This document shows, one piece after another, positions 36,866 through 45,310 of a stretch of 46,738 bases of DNA (the first letter of the stretch is position 1; every line of letters begins with the position of its first letter). Made by a program: the position numbers and the translations under genes. The DNA is taken from the NCBI GenBank assembly GCA_963605405.1, contig CAVCUP010000022.1, positions 1-46,738 of the forward strand, read 5' to 3'. The DNA is from Paratractidigestivibacter sp963605405 (GTDB lineage: Bacteria > Actinomycetota > Coriobacteriia > Coriobacteriales > Atopobiaceae). The notes under the pieces were generated by a model. That model was not told where the DNA came from, did not search any database, and saw nothing but the letters and a program-made list of their open reading frames with translations.

Positions 36866-38203
36866 ATGGCAAGGCATTATCGTGACCCGAACGCGCCGGC
36901 GCCGCGACCGAGGCGGCGCACGCAGGAGGAGATGGCGGGGTCGGCCCAGCAGGGACGCAGGAGCGACGAGGACCCCTGGGAGGCCCGGCAGGAGCAGCCG
37001 GCCTACGAGCCGGCTCCCTACCAGGCCGAGGGCGGCAAGGCGCCCCGGCGCAAAAAGAGCAAGGCGCCGCTGATCGTCGTGATCGCGATCATCGTCGCCG
37101 TGGCAGGCGCGGGCGCGTATCTCTTCCTCAACCCGCCGTTCTTTAAGGTGACGGTCAACGGCACCGAGCAGACCGTCGAGTCCGGCGCCACCGTCCAGAA
37201 GCTCGTGGACGACGGCGTCGTCTCCCCCTTGGCAGGCAATCTCCTCGCGGTGGACGGCTCGATCGCGCAGCAGGGCGGCGGCACCGCGTATACCGCCACC
37301 GTCAACGGCTCCGAGGCCGAGGGCGCGACCAGGCTCAGGAGCGGCGACGCGGTCCAGGTGGACAACGGCGCGGACGTCGAGGAGGAGTACACCGAGACGA
37401 CCGAGACCGTGGCCCACGGCACCTCCGGCACCGACTACTCGACCCTCTCCAGCTATTACAACGGCTCGATCCATGTGATGTCGAGCGGCCAGGACGGCGA
37501 GAAGACCGTGAAGACGGGCAAGGTCTCCGGCAAGACCGTCGAGGAGGTCACCAAGGCTCCGGTCGACGCCGGCTACAGCTCCTACACCGTGAACACCAAC
37601 GGGGAGAAGGTCATCGCCCTCACCTTCGACGACGGCCCCTGGCCCACCACCACCTCCGAGATCCTCGACATCCTCAAGGAGAACGGCGCGCACGCGACCT
37701 TCTTCCAGATCGGAAACCAGATCGCCAACATGCCCGACATCGAGAAGCGCATCGTCGAGGAGGGCAACCAGGTCGGCACCCACACCTGGGACCACGCGAG
37801 CGGCTCCGGCCAGGGCGTGAACCTCACGTACATGAGCGCCGAGGAGCAGCGCGAGGAGATCACAAAGGGCTTCAACGCCATCGAGAGCGTGCTCGGCTCC
37901 AGCGTGACGCACATCATGCGCGCGCCGGGCGGCAACTACTACGGCTCGCTCGTGACAAACCTGAGCGACCTCATCTCCGCCGAGATCGGCTGGGACCTCG
38001 ACACCGAGGACTGGAGCCGACCGGGCGCCGAGGCTATCGCGAACGTGATCCTCAGCGTGAAGCCGGGCCAGGTCATCCTCATGCATGACGGCGGCGGCGA
38101 CCGCACGCAGACCGTGGAGGCGCTGAGGAGCGCTCTTCCGCAGCTCATCGCCCAGGGCTACAAGTGCGTGACCATCGACGAGCTCATGGCCTACGGCAAG
38201 TAA
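36866..38203 (+). CDS. Membrane-anchored polysaccharide deacetylase (NodB domain)
   Basis: The 445-residue protein has a cytoplasmic Pro/Arg/Glu-rich N-terminus (1-66), one membrane segment (about 68-88), and a small extracellular beta-rich domain (about 92-170, FKVTVNGTEQTVESGATVQKL, ubiquitin-like). The NodB homology domain (about 248-440) has TFDDGP, HTWDH (metal His pair), RAPGG, DTEDW and ILMHDGG, so it looks active. It probably deacetylates cell-wall GlcNAc or a surface glycan; the substrate is not known. ATG 36866 follows AAAGGACGG. It is monocistronic with its own promoter and terminator. Confidence 0.92.
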   Translation: MARHYRDPNAPAPRPRRRTQEEMAGSAQQGRRSDEDPWEARQEQPAYEPAPYQAEGGKAPRRKKSKAPLIVVIAIIVAVAGAGAYLFLNPPFFKVTVNGTEQTVESGATVQKLVDDGVVSPLAGNLLAVDGSIAQQGGGTAYTATVNGSEAEGATRLRSGDAVQVDNGADVEEEYTETTETVAHGTSGTDYSTLSSYYNGSIHVMSSGQDGEKTVKTGKVSGKTVEEVTKAPVDAGYSSYTVNTNGEKVIALTFDDGPWPTTTSEILDILKENGAHATFFQIGNQIANMPDIEKRIVEEGNQVGTHTWDHASGSGQGVNLTYMSAEEQREEITKGFNAIESVLGSSVTHIMRAPGGNYYGSLVTNLSDLISAEIGWDLDTEDWSRPGAEAIANVILSVKPGQVILMHDGGGDRTQTVEALRSALPQLIAQGYKCVTIDELMAYGK

Positions 38204-38260
38204 CCGACGCCGACGGCATTGGCGGCAAGATGACCGCCGAGCAGCATAGTTAGACGCGAG

Positions 38261-38295
38261 GAGGCGCCCGGGTTTATCGCCCGGGCGCCTCTTTT
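38261..38295 (+). terminator. Terminator of the polysaccharide deacetylase gene
   Basis: GAGGCGCCCGGG/CCCGGGCGCCTC (38261-38272 with 38280-38291), 7-nt loop, then TTTT. Confidence 0.93.
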
Positions 38296-38464
38296 ATGTA
38301 TGCGCGAGAACCGCGCGGTTCGATCAGCAGCGGGACGGGCCTGGCCGGGGGCAGAGCGGAGAGCCACGAGAGGCCGAGCAGGGGCGGAGCGAATCGCTCC
38401 GGGAGGCCGAACGGAGCACCGCGGGAGACGGAGCGGCGCCTTTTTGCCCTAGAAGCGGAGCGCG

Positions 38465-38616
38465 TGCAACCAAACTTCGACTTTGCGGCAAAAAACAAGG
38501 CGAACAAGCGCCAGAGGGGTTCTTGACGGAGGCGATCGGCGGCGTTTGCCCAGTTGGGCGGATCCTAAAGCCTGGCAAACCCACGAGACTTGCCGCAAAG
38601 TCGAAGTTTGGTTGCA
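38465..38616. repeat. 27-bp perfect inverted repeat with nested stem
   Basis: Perfectly complementary 27-base arms (38465-38491 and 38590-38616) enclose 98 bp. Inside, GTTTGCCCAG and CTGGCAAAC (38544-38553 with 38572-38580) form a second stem with one bulge. It lies between the two terminators of the convergent deacetylase and rnhA genes, where no transcript is expected to read through. A separate 8-bp palindrome sits at 38385-38401. No gene is seen in 38296-38680. Confidence 0.93.
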
Positions 38617-38680
38617 GGTGGAGCGACGAGGCTCCGCGACCGTACGCCCGAACCCGTCGCGACAGGTAAAAATCAGGATA

Positions 38681-38722
38681 AAGAAAGGGGCCCGTCTCCG
38701 ACCACAATCGGAGACGGGCCCC
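38681..38722 (-). terminator. Terminator of the polA-rnhA unit
   Basis: A perfect 15-bp stem (38687-38701 with 38708-38722) with a 6-nt loop is followed on the minus strand by TTTCTTT. It lies about 78 bp past the rnhA stop. Confidence 0.93.
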
Positions 38723-38799
38723 ATGCCACCGTGGCGCGGACCTCGCGAGCGACGGCCACTCCTGGCAAAACGCTCGGCAAACCCGCCTTGCAAGGGCGA

Positions 38800-39372
38800 C
38801 TATCCCGCAAAGCCCTCGTCGACGAGGCGATGGGCGCGATCGTCGGCGGCAGCGGTGGCCAGCTGATCGCAGCGCTCATTCTCCGCGTGGCCGGCGTGTC
38901 CCTTGACCCAGTGCCAGCGCACGTCGTGTGGCTCGCAGGCGGCAATGAGCCGGCGCCAGAGGTCGACGTTCTTGACGGGCTGTTTATTCGCCGTCTTCCA
39001 GCCCTTGCGCTGCCAGCCCTCAATCCAGTGTTGCTTGAAAGCGTTGCACACGTACTGCGAGTCCGTGGTGAAGTCCACGACGCAGGGCCGGCGCAGCGCC
39101 TCGAGGGCCACGATGGCGCCCAAGAGCTCCATACGGTTGTTCGTCGTGCGCTCGAAGCCGCCCGAGAACTCGCGCTCGTGCTTCACGCCCGCCGGGTCGG
39201 TGTAGCGCAGCACCGAGCCGTAGCCGCCGGGGCCGGGGTTTCCGCGCGAAGACCCGTCCGACCAGGCCTCAATATGCATCTTTTTGCCGCCGGCGGCGCG
39301 ACCGGGGTCGACCGGCGCCGTATCGGAGACCGCGCCGGGGTTCGACGCGGCGAAGTCGTTCCAGCCCGCCAC
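38800..39372 (-). CDS. rnhA: Ribonuclease HI
   Basis: RNase HI cuts RNA in RNA-DNA hybrids such as Okazaki primers and R-loops. The 190-residue protein has the four carboxylates in SDGSSRGNPGPGGYG, RMELLGAI, TTDSQYV and HAENERCDQLA. The WIEGWQRKGWKT handle loop is also present. The 30-residue N-terminal extension before MHIEAW depends on the GTG at 39372. That start shares a base with the polA stop (TAGTG) and has GGAGG at good spacing, so I keep it. ATG 39279 is the alternative. Confidence 0.95.
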   Translation of the reverse strand: MAGWNDFAASNPGAVSDTAPVDPGRAAGGKKMHIEAWSDGSSRGNPGPGGYGSVLRYTDPAGVKHEREFSGGFERTTNNRMELLGAIVALEALRRPCVVDFTTDSQYVCNAFKQHWIEGWQRKGWKTANKQPVKNVDLWRRLIAACEPHDVRWHWVKGHAGHAENERCDQLATAAADDRAHRLVDEGFAG

Positions 39373-42206
39373 TACTTGGCCTCCGCCCAGTTCGCGCCGA
39401 AGCTGACCTCGGCGATGAGGGGCACCTTGAGCTCGGCCACGCCCTCCATGGTCTCGCGCACGAGCTCGCTCGCGGCCTCGATCTCGGCCTCGGGGACCTC
39501 GAGGTCGAGTTCGTCGTGAATCTGGAGCACGAGCTTGGAGGCGAGCCCCTCCTCGCGCAGGCGACGCTCCACCCGCGCCATCGCGATCTTGATGATGTCG
39601 GCGGCCGTGCCCTGCATGGGGTGGTTCATGGCCGTGCGCTCGCCGAAGGCGATGAGCTGCTTATTGCGCTGCGCGAACTCCTTGATGTGGCGCTTGCGCC
39701 CGTAGGCTGTGACGGCGTAGCCGCGCTCGTGGGCCAGGCGCACCGACTCGTCGAGGTATGCACGCACGCCGGGGTACGCCTCGAAGTAGCGGTCGATCAT
39801 CTCCTGCGCCTCCTTGCGCGGGATCTTGAGCGAGCTCGCGAGACCGAAGGCCTGCTGACCGTAGACGATGCCGAAGTTCACGGCCTTCGCGCGGCTGCGC
39901 AGGGCGGGCGTGACCTCGTCGACGCCCACGCCGAAGACGCGGGCGGCCGTGGCGGCGTGGAAATCCGCGCCGGAGTTGAAGGCCGCGACCAGGTGCTCGT
40001 CGCCGGACAGATGCGCGAGCAGGCGCAACTCGATCTGTGAGTAGTCGCAGGCAAGAAACACGCTGCCCTCGGGCACGGTGAAGGCCTGGCGCACGCGGTG
40101 GCCGAGCGCCGAGCGCGTCGGGATGTTCTGGAGATTGGGCTCGGAGCTGGAGAGACGGCCCGTGGCGGCCACGGTCTGGTTGAGCGTGGTGTGGATGCGG
40201 CCGTCGCGGCGCACGAGCGCGGGCAGGGCGTCCAGGTAGGTGGACTTGATCTTCGCACGCTCGCGGTACTCGAGGACGTCGGCCACGATCTTGTGATCGG
40301 CGGCGAGGTCGGCCAGGACCTTGGCGTTGGTGGAGTAGAAGCCGCGCTTGGTCTTCTTGAGGCCGTAGGTGGGAAGCCCCAGCACGTCGAAGAGCACGTG
40401 TGAGAGTTGCTGCGGGGAGTCGAGGTTGAAGTCCTCCCCCGCCTCGGCCTTGATGCGGGCGACCATGTCGTCGATCTCGGCACCGAGCTCGGCGGACTGC
40501 TCGCGCAGGACATCGACGTCCACGCCGAGACCCTCGCGCTCCATCTGGGCAAGCACGGGGAGAAGGGGCATCTCGACGGTGTCGAAGAGCTCGCGCGAGC
40601 CGTCGGCGTCCAGGCGCTCGGCGAGAACGGGCGTAAGCGCGCGGGCGGCGACGGCAAAGAGGGCCGCCGCGGGGAGCTCGTCGGTTGGCTCGGGCAGCGC
40701 GGCGCCGAGGTACTTCTCGGCAAGAGACGCGGCGTCGAAGGCGCCGGAGTCGGAGTCGAGCAGGTAACCGGCCACGCCCACGTCGAAGATGCGCGCCGGA
40801 TCGATATCTGCCGGCGAGAAGCGCTCGGGCTCGGCGGAGTCCATGGGCGAGAGGGTATGAATCAGGGCCTTGACGTCGGCGGACGCGGCGAGGCCCTCCT
40901 CGAAGAGCTGTGCGAGCGCCGCGTCGGCGGCAGCGTCGTCGAGCTTGCAGAGCGCGGACGAGGTCGCGGCCCAGAGCGTGTGGGAGAGGCCGAAGAGCGC
41001 GTTCTCCGCGCGGCCGTCGTCGACGCAGCAGCCGACCTGCTCCCCCGCGCCGATGGCCGAGGCGAGGGCGGCCAGGGCGTCGTCGCCGGTGAGCTGCGCC
41101 GGAATGGCCAAGATCTCGGAGGCGTCCGCGTCGACGTCTGCCGCCGCCGACGCGCCTGCCGCCGCGCCGCCGGCCGCGGGCTTCGCGGCCGCGAAGCCCT
41201 TCTTGCCGGAGAGCTTGGCCAAGCGCCCCGTCATGCCCGTGAAGCCGAGCGCGGAGAACGCGCGCGTGACCTCGTCGGGGTCGAAGGTCGGGAACTTGGC
41301 GTCGGCGAGGTCGAGCTCGATCGGCGCGTCCGTGCGGATCGTGGCCACTTTGCGGGAGAGCAGCGCGTCGTCGATGTGGGCGCGCAGGTTCTCGCCCATC
41401 TTGCCCTTGACCTCGTCGGCATGCGCGATGACCTCGTCGAGGCTGCCGTACTGCACGATGAGCGCGGCCGCCTTCTTGGGCCCGATGCCGGGCACGCCGG
41501 GGATGTTGTCGGAGGTGTCGCCCTTGAGGCCGTAGAAGTCGGGCACGAGCTCGGGCGTGATGCCGTGATAGAGGTCGTCGACCGTCTCCGGTGTCATGAT
41601 GGAGACGTCCGAGACGCCCTTCTTGGTGCTCACGATCTTCACGTTCTCGGTGGCGAGCTGGTACATGTCGCGGTCGCCCGTAAAGAGGAGCATCTCGTAG
41701 CCGGCCGCCTCGCCGCGGCGGGCCAGGGTGCCGAGGATGTCGTCGCCCTCCCAGCCCTCGAGCTCGCAGACGGGCACGTCGAGCGCGCCGAGCAGCTCCT
41801 TGACCATGGGGAACTGCTCGTGCAGGGCCGGGTCCATCGGCGGACGCTGGGCCTTGTACTGCGGCAGCATCTCCATGCGCACGCGCGGCTTGCCCTTGTC
41901 GAAGGCGCAGATGACGCCATCCGGCTTGAAGGTTCCGACCATCTTTATGAACATGTTGAAGAAGCCGAAGAGGGCGTTCGTGGCACGGCCGTCCGGGGCC
42001 GACATCGGCTGGCGGATCGCGTGGAAGGCACGGTGCATGAGCGAGTTGCCGTCGATAACGGCGATGGTGCGGCGGGACGCGGCGTCCGCTTCGGGCGAGG
42101 TGTACGCGGCGGCGGTCACGGCTTCGACTTCTCGCGAGTCGGGCGCGGCGGTGTCGACCTGGGGTTCGATCTCGGGCGTGGCAAGAGGGGCGTTGCTCTC
42201 GGGCAT
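39372..42206 (-). CDS. polA: DNA polymerase I, proofreading site apparently lost
   Basis: The 944-residue protein fills gaps and removes RNA primers. The 5'-nuclease domain (about residues 45-340) keeps its acidic residues (IDGNSLMHRAFH, EGWEGDDILG, TGDRDMYQL, LKGDTSDNIPG). The middle domain (about 380-560) has the 3'-5' exonuclease fold position but lacks the DxE motif (VGCCVDDGRAENALF) and is Ala-rich. The polymerase domain has motif A DYSQIELRLLAH, O-helix RAKAVNFGIVYG and motif C QIHDELDLEVP. ATG 42206 has AGGAG. rnhA overlaps its stop codon. A -10-like TACAAT lies at 42233-42238. Confidence 0.97.
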   Translation of the reverse strand: MPESNAPLATPEIEPQVDTAAPDSREVEAVTAAAYTSPEADAASRRTIAVIDGNSLMHRAFHAIRQPMSAPDGRATNALFGFFNMFIKMVGTFKPDGVICAFDKGKPRVRMEMLPQYKAQRPPMDPALHEQFPMVKELLGALDVPVCELEGWEGDDILGTLARRGEAAGYEMLLFTGDRDMYQLATENVKIVSTKKGVSDVSIMTPETVDDLYHGITPELVPDFYGLKGDTSDNIPGVPGIGPKKAAALIVQYGSLDEVIAHADEVKGKMGENLRAHIDDALLSRKVATIRTDAPIELDLADAKFPTFDPDEVTRAFSALGFTGMTGRLAKLSGKKGFAAAKPAAGGAAAGASAAADVDADASEILAIPAQLTGDDALAALASAIGAGEQVGCCVDDGRAENALFGLSHTLWAATSSALCKLDDAAADAALAQLFEEGLAASADVKALIHTLSPMDSAEPERFSPADIDPARIFDVGVAGYLLDSDSGAFDAASLAEKYLGAALPEPTDELPAAALFAVAARALTPVLAERLDADGSRELFDTVEMPLLPVLAQMEREGLGVDVDVLREQSAELGAEIDDMVARIKAEAGEDFNLDSPQQLSHVLFDVLGLPTYGLKKTKRGFYSTNAKVLADLAADHKIVADVLEYRERAKIKSTYLDALPALVRRDGRIHTTLNQTVAATGRLSSSEPNLQNIPTRSALGHRVRQAFTVPEGSVFLACDYSQIELRLLAHLSGDEHLVAAFNSGADFHAATAARVFGVGVDEVTPALRSRAKAVNFGIVYGQQAFGLASSLKIPRKEAQEMIDRYFEAYPGVRAYLDESVRLAHERGYAVTAYGRKRHIKEFAQRNKQLIAFGERTAMNHPMQGTAADIIKIAMARVERRLREEGLASKLVLQIHDELDLEVPEAEIEAASELVRETMEGVAELKVPLIAEVSFGANWAEAK

Positions 42207-42651
42207 GGGTCTCCTATCGTTTGAGTGAACCCATTGTACCCGCGAGCTGCCGCGCGGCCCTTGCCATAACGGTAGCCTCCGGCGTAATTCGTCATCGCCG
42301 GGCAAGGCGACGCCGGCCGGCACCTCTCGGCAAGAGACGCGGAAGAAACGCGCCCGCCGGGACGCCGTGCGGAAATATCGCGCCGTGCGGCGATAAAGCC
42401 CCACATGTGGCCCATGACCTGAGCCATACGGCCGGGCCGTCGCCGGCGAAAACGGCGTCGGCGGCAGTTTTAGCCTCTCGGCCCGTGCAGGCGATTTCCG
42501 GGCGACGCGTTTACCTGCGGTTCTTCAAACCCCGGGTACGGGTCTGCTCGAGGAGCCCGCAAATACTGCCGCCGTCCCGGGTTTCTGCACCCCGCGGGTG
42601 GTTGCCGTCTCGGCTTATGCGCGAGTTCGTAGGGCATAGGCCCCTCTTTAA
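42207..42651. other. Non-coding gap upstream of polA with partial repeats
   Basis: No gene is supported. It holds the polA -10-like TACAAT (42233-42238). GGAAGAAACGCGCCCG (42341-42356) is a second copy of the terminator arm at 42652. An inverted repeat (about 42528-42541 with 42572-42584) is built on CCCGGG. An 18-nt match to the polA coding sequence lies at 42325-42342. Several CCGGG-containing motifs suggest decayed repeats. Confidence 0.5.
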
Positions 42652-42705
42652 GGAAGAAACACGCCCGCTAGGACCTGTTCATCCCAGCGGACGCGTTATT
42701 TCCGC
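42652..42705 (-). terminator. Terminator-like hairpin after the flavodoxin-like gene
   Basis: 22-nt imperfect arms (42652-42673 with 42684-42705, 17 of 22 matching) are followed on the minus strand by TGTTTCTTCCTT. A related arm lies at 42341, so the sequence is a repeated terminator type. Confidence 0.6.
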
Positions 42706-42723
42706 AGGTCGAACTGTCTTTGC

Positions 42724-43119
42724 TTACGCGACGAGCTTCACGCGGCCGTCGTCCCCGGCAAGGGAGATGAGCGTGGCGACGGCGGGGGCAATGCCGCCCT
42801 GATAGTCGCTGCTCACCGCAATGACCTCGCGCCCGGAGGCGAGCGCGCGCTCGGCACGCGCGCTTGTGGCGGCGTCGAGCTCGGGGGTGTAGCCGCTCGT
42901 CGCCTCGAAGTTCACGCGCGCCCTGTTGACCCGGTCGGGCAAATTGTACGGGACCCTCGTCTCAAGCGGAAATAGCTGCGCGCCGGTGTCGCAGGCGATC
43001 GCGCAGGCGCGGGCCTCGGCGGCGAGGTCCCCGGACCAGTAGGCGATGACGGGGGCGAGGCCGGAGGTGGCCTGATCGGCGGAAACGATGCTTGCGACGG
43101 TTGCGTTCTTGTTGGACAT
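42724..43119 (-). CDS. Small flavodoxin-like protein of unknown function
   Basis: The 131-residue protein is recognised only by fold-like patterns. APVIAYWSGDLAAEARACAI resembles the start of flavodoxins (first strand, phosphate loop, helix). GAQLFPLETRVPY matches the second strand, and EVIAVSSDYQGGIAPAVATLI resembles the FMN-side strand and following helix. The usual TGNT phosphate loop is not conserved and the protein is 20-40 residues short, so FMN binding is doubtful. ATG 43119 has AAAGGAG. It stands alone, 467 bp from the PhzF gene. Confidence 0.7.
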   Translation of the reverse strand: MSNKNATVASIVSADQATSGLAPVIAYWSGDLAAEARACAIACDTGAQLFPLETRVPYNLPDRVNRARVNFEATSGYTPELDAATSARAERALASGREVIAVSSDYQGGIAPAVATLISLAGDDGRVKLVA

Positions 43120-43305
43120 GAGAAGCTCCTTTCGTCGGTTTATCTTGGCTTCGATGAGTAAGATACCGACCGCGAAAAGAAGCTAATCCCGGATTGGTCG
43201 CAACGGAGATTGTTGTCGGGCGCGAACACGCGAAGAAGCCCCGGGCATGAGAATTACTTCTCACCCGAGGCTTCTCGGCACGTGCCACGGTCTGGCCTCG
43301 CGCGC
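43120..43305. other. Upstream region of the flavodoxin-like gene with imperfect hairpin
   Basis: No gene is seen. An imperfect stem (about 43231-43277) carries GAAGCC and CGGG on both arms. In minus-strand RNA it ends in GGGGCTTCTTCG and might stop transcription from the PhzF side. The flavodoxin-like gene's promoter must lie here, but I could not fix it. Confidence 0.4.
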
Positions 43306-43537
43306 GTTGCGTAAATCGGCCTGATGGCAATAACGACGGCCTCGATGTTGCGCAAAACGACCTGATGGCAAGAAGCACGGCCCTGATGTTGCGCAAATGC
43401 CCCTGATGGCAGACCCACGTTAAGGACGCGCTGCCATCAGCCCGTTATACGCAACAAGCAGCCCTCGTTTCTTGCCATCAGGCCGTTTTACGCAACTCAC
43501 GCCTGGCTCTCATTGCCGCCACCCGGTTTTACGCAAC
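43306..43537. repeat. Mirror-symmetric array of 41-bp repeats (array F)
   Basis: Three units beginning GTTGCG start at 43306, 43347 and 43388. Three inverted units end at 43455, 43496 and 43537. All spacings are exactly 41 bp, and each pair sums to 86843, so the 116-bp arms are in exact register about 43421.5. The conserved core is about 28 bp (GTTGCGYAAAACGGCC followed by TGATGGCAAGAA); the remaining 13 bp vary. Cores of the middle pair match at 26 of 28 positions. The apex CTGATGGCAG/CTGCCATCAG is perfect with an 18-nt loop. It lies 50 bp past the PhzF stop. Confidence 0.95.
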
Positions 43538-43586
43538 ACACGCCCCGTACAAGCCATCCCCGCGCACCGCCCGCGCGGCGGGACCG

Positions 43587-44363
43587 CTAAATGAAGATCT
43601 CCGCCTGCGAGAAGAGCGCCGCGTGCCCGCGAAGGACTGTGCGCTCCCCCGCATAGGTGCACCGCAGCACGCCGCCGCGCGCCGAGGCCTGGTACGCCGC
43701 GAGGTCCTTCTTGCCCGTCTTGGCCGACCAATACGGAATCACGTGGCAGTGGCCGCGGCCACAGACGGGATCCTCCGCCACATTGAGCTTGGGCGCGAAG
43801 CTGCGGGTCACGCAATCGTATTCGGTGCCCGGCGCGGTCACGTGGAGACAAACGCCGTCGATCTGCCGAATCGCATCGAGGTCCGGTCGCACGTCGCGCA
43901 CCTGCTGCTCGTTGGCCAGGACGCAGACCATGTCCGCGCCGAGAAACGCCTCGACGGGCTCGACGCCCAGTGCCTTCGTCATCTGCTCCGTCACCGGGAC
44001 ACGCTCGAGCTCAAACGACGGGAAGTCCATCGTGAGCAGGCCGTCGTCGTCCCTCTTCACGGTAAGACGGCCGCTCAGCGTGTCGAACGCGACGGCATCC
44101 GCAGCCGGCTCGATGAACCGCGCGACAACGTACGCGGTCGCGAGCGTGGCGTGGCCGCACAGCTCCACCTCGCCGCCCGGCGTGAACCAGCGCAGGCGAT
44201 ATGCGTCGCCCTCTTTTACAGCGAAGGCCGTCTCGGAGAGATTGTTCTCGATGGCGATGTTCTGCATCGTGCGCTCATCGAGCCAGGAGTCCATGACGCA
44301 GACGGCCGCGGGGTTGCCCGAGAAGACCTTATCGGTGAACGCGTCGACGATGTATTGCCTCAT
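43587..44363 (-). CDS. PhzF-family isomerase/epimerase
   Basis: The 258-residue protein has the two-lobed PhzF/DAP-epimerase-like fold. It shows the N-terminal VDAFTDKVFSGNPAAV, the catalytic Glu in NNLSETAF (about residue 45), CGHATLA and the C-terminal DPVCGRGHCHV. It is shorter than many members, which are 260-300 residues. No phenazine genes are near. The family includes many isomerases of unknown substrate, so the name gives only the mechanism class. ATG 44363 has AAAGGA. It lies 65 bp downstream of the RpiR-type gene and may be co-transcribed with it. Confidence 0.9.
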   Translation of the reverse strand: MRQYIVDAFTDKVFSGNPAAVCVMDSWLDERTMQNIAIENNLSETAFAVKEGDAYRLRWFTPGGEVELCGHATLATAYVVARFIEPAADAVAFDTLSGRLTVKRDDDGLLTMDFPSFELERVPVTEQMTKALGVEPVEAFLGADMVCVLANEQQVRDVRPDLDAIRQIDGVCLHVTAPGTEYDCVTRSFAPKLNVAEDPVCGRGHCHVIPYWSAKTGKKDLAAYQASARGGVLRCTYAGERTVLRGHAALFSQAEIFI

Positions 44364-44428
44364 CGGAGGTCCTTTCTCTGTGAACGCAGGCGCGGGCGTG
44401 AATGTGCGCCGCGAGCTTTGGCCGCGCC

Positions 44429-45310
44429 CTACTCGAGCCCCACGCAGCTGCCGTTGCCGAAGTAGCGCGCGCCCGTCTCCGCCAGCTCGACCTTGCGCCG
44501 CAGGTTCTCCTTATAGTTGCGGGCGAACACCGCGGTATAGAGCACATCGAGAAGGTACAGCACCGAGAGCCGCGTCGAGAAGGACGAGACCTTGTGTGAG
44601 AAGTTCTCGCCGGCAGGCATCAGCAGGCGATACCCGGCGCGGTCATCCATGCATCTCTTCTCGTCAGACGAGATAAGAAGCAGCGGTATCCCTAGGTCGT
44701 GGAGGCCGTTGACCGTCTCGGAGACCTGCGATCCATGTCCGCCGAACGAGATAACGATGGCAAAGTGGTCGGGGGTGCTCGCGGCAACGGATAGGAACCG
44801 CTCATGATCGTTCGCGGGAACATTCACACGAATACCGATCTCGCGCATCTGGAGCTGGAAATTCTGCGCCATAAAAAGATGTCCTGCCGTGGTGTAGATG
44901 TCCACGCAGGAGGCGGCGCAGATGGCCTCGGCGCAACGGTCTACCTCGGCCGGATCCATAAGCGCCACCGTCGAGGCAACTGTAGAGGAGTACTCCGACT
45001 GCATCGCCTCGATGATCTGCGCCGTCGAGGCGCCTTCGCACACAGGGAAGTTCACGTCGACCTCGGAGGCGCGCAGGCGCATCCACTCGGCCGTGCCCGC
45101 CGCGACTGCGGCCTTAAGCTCGGCGATGCCGGAGACCTCCATCTTTGCGCAAAGCCGATACACCGTCGCCTGGCTCACGTTGCAGGAGGTGGCCACCGAT
45201 TTCGCGGGCGCGCGGACGAAGGCGTCGGGATCGCGAAGTATCCACTGGGCCACGATGCGCTCGCCCTCGGAGAATCCCTCGGCGCGGCAGAGCTTGAGCA
45301 ATGCGTTCAT
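44429..45310 (-). CDS. RpiR/MurR-family transcriptional regulator with SIS domain
   Basis: The 293-residue protein has an N-terminal RpiR HTH (about residues 1-78, KSVATSCNVSQATVYRLCAKM). A C-terminal SIS domain (about 120-260, TTAGHLFMAQNFQLQMREIG and VISFGGHGSQVSETVNGL) binds sugar phosphates in this family. The likely targets are sugar or amino-sugar genes; which ones is unknown. ATG 45310 has GGGGAGG. A -10-like TACAAT lies at 45343-45348. Confidence 0.92.
   Translation of the reverse strand: MNALLKLCRAEGFSEGERIVAQWILRDPDAFVRAPAKSVATSCNVSQATVYRLCAKMEVSGIAELKAAVAAGTAEWMRLRASEVDVNFPVCEGASTAQIIEAMQSEYSSTVASTVALMDPAEVDRCAEAICAASCVDIYTTAGHLFMAQNFQLQMREIGIRVNVPANDHERFLSVAASTPDHFAIVISFGGHGSQVSETVNGLHDLGIPLLLISSDEKRCMDDRAGYRLLMPAGENFSHKVSSFSTRLSVLYLLDVLYTAVFARNYKENLRRKVELAETGARYFGNGSCVGLE

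Noticed and set aside
40715..42342. 18-nt exact match between polA coding DNA (40715-40732) and the gap upstream of polA (42325-42342)
   Set aside because: A single short match in GC-rich DNA can arise by chance, and no flanking similarity extends it.
43306..43537. CRISPR-like array
   Set aside because: Units are direct on one side and inverted on the other, the variable part is only about 13 bp, and no cas genes are present.
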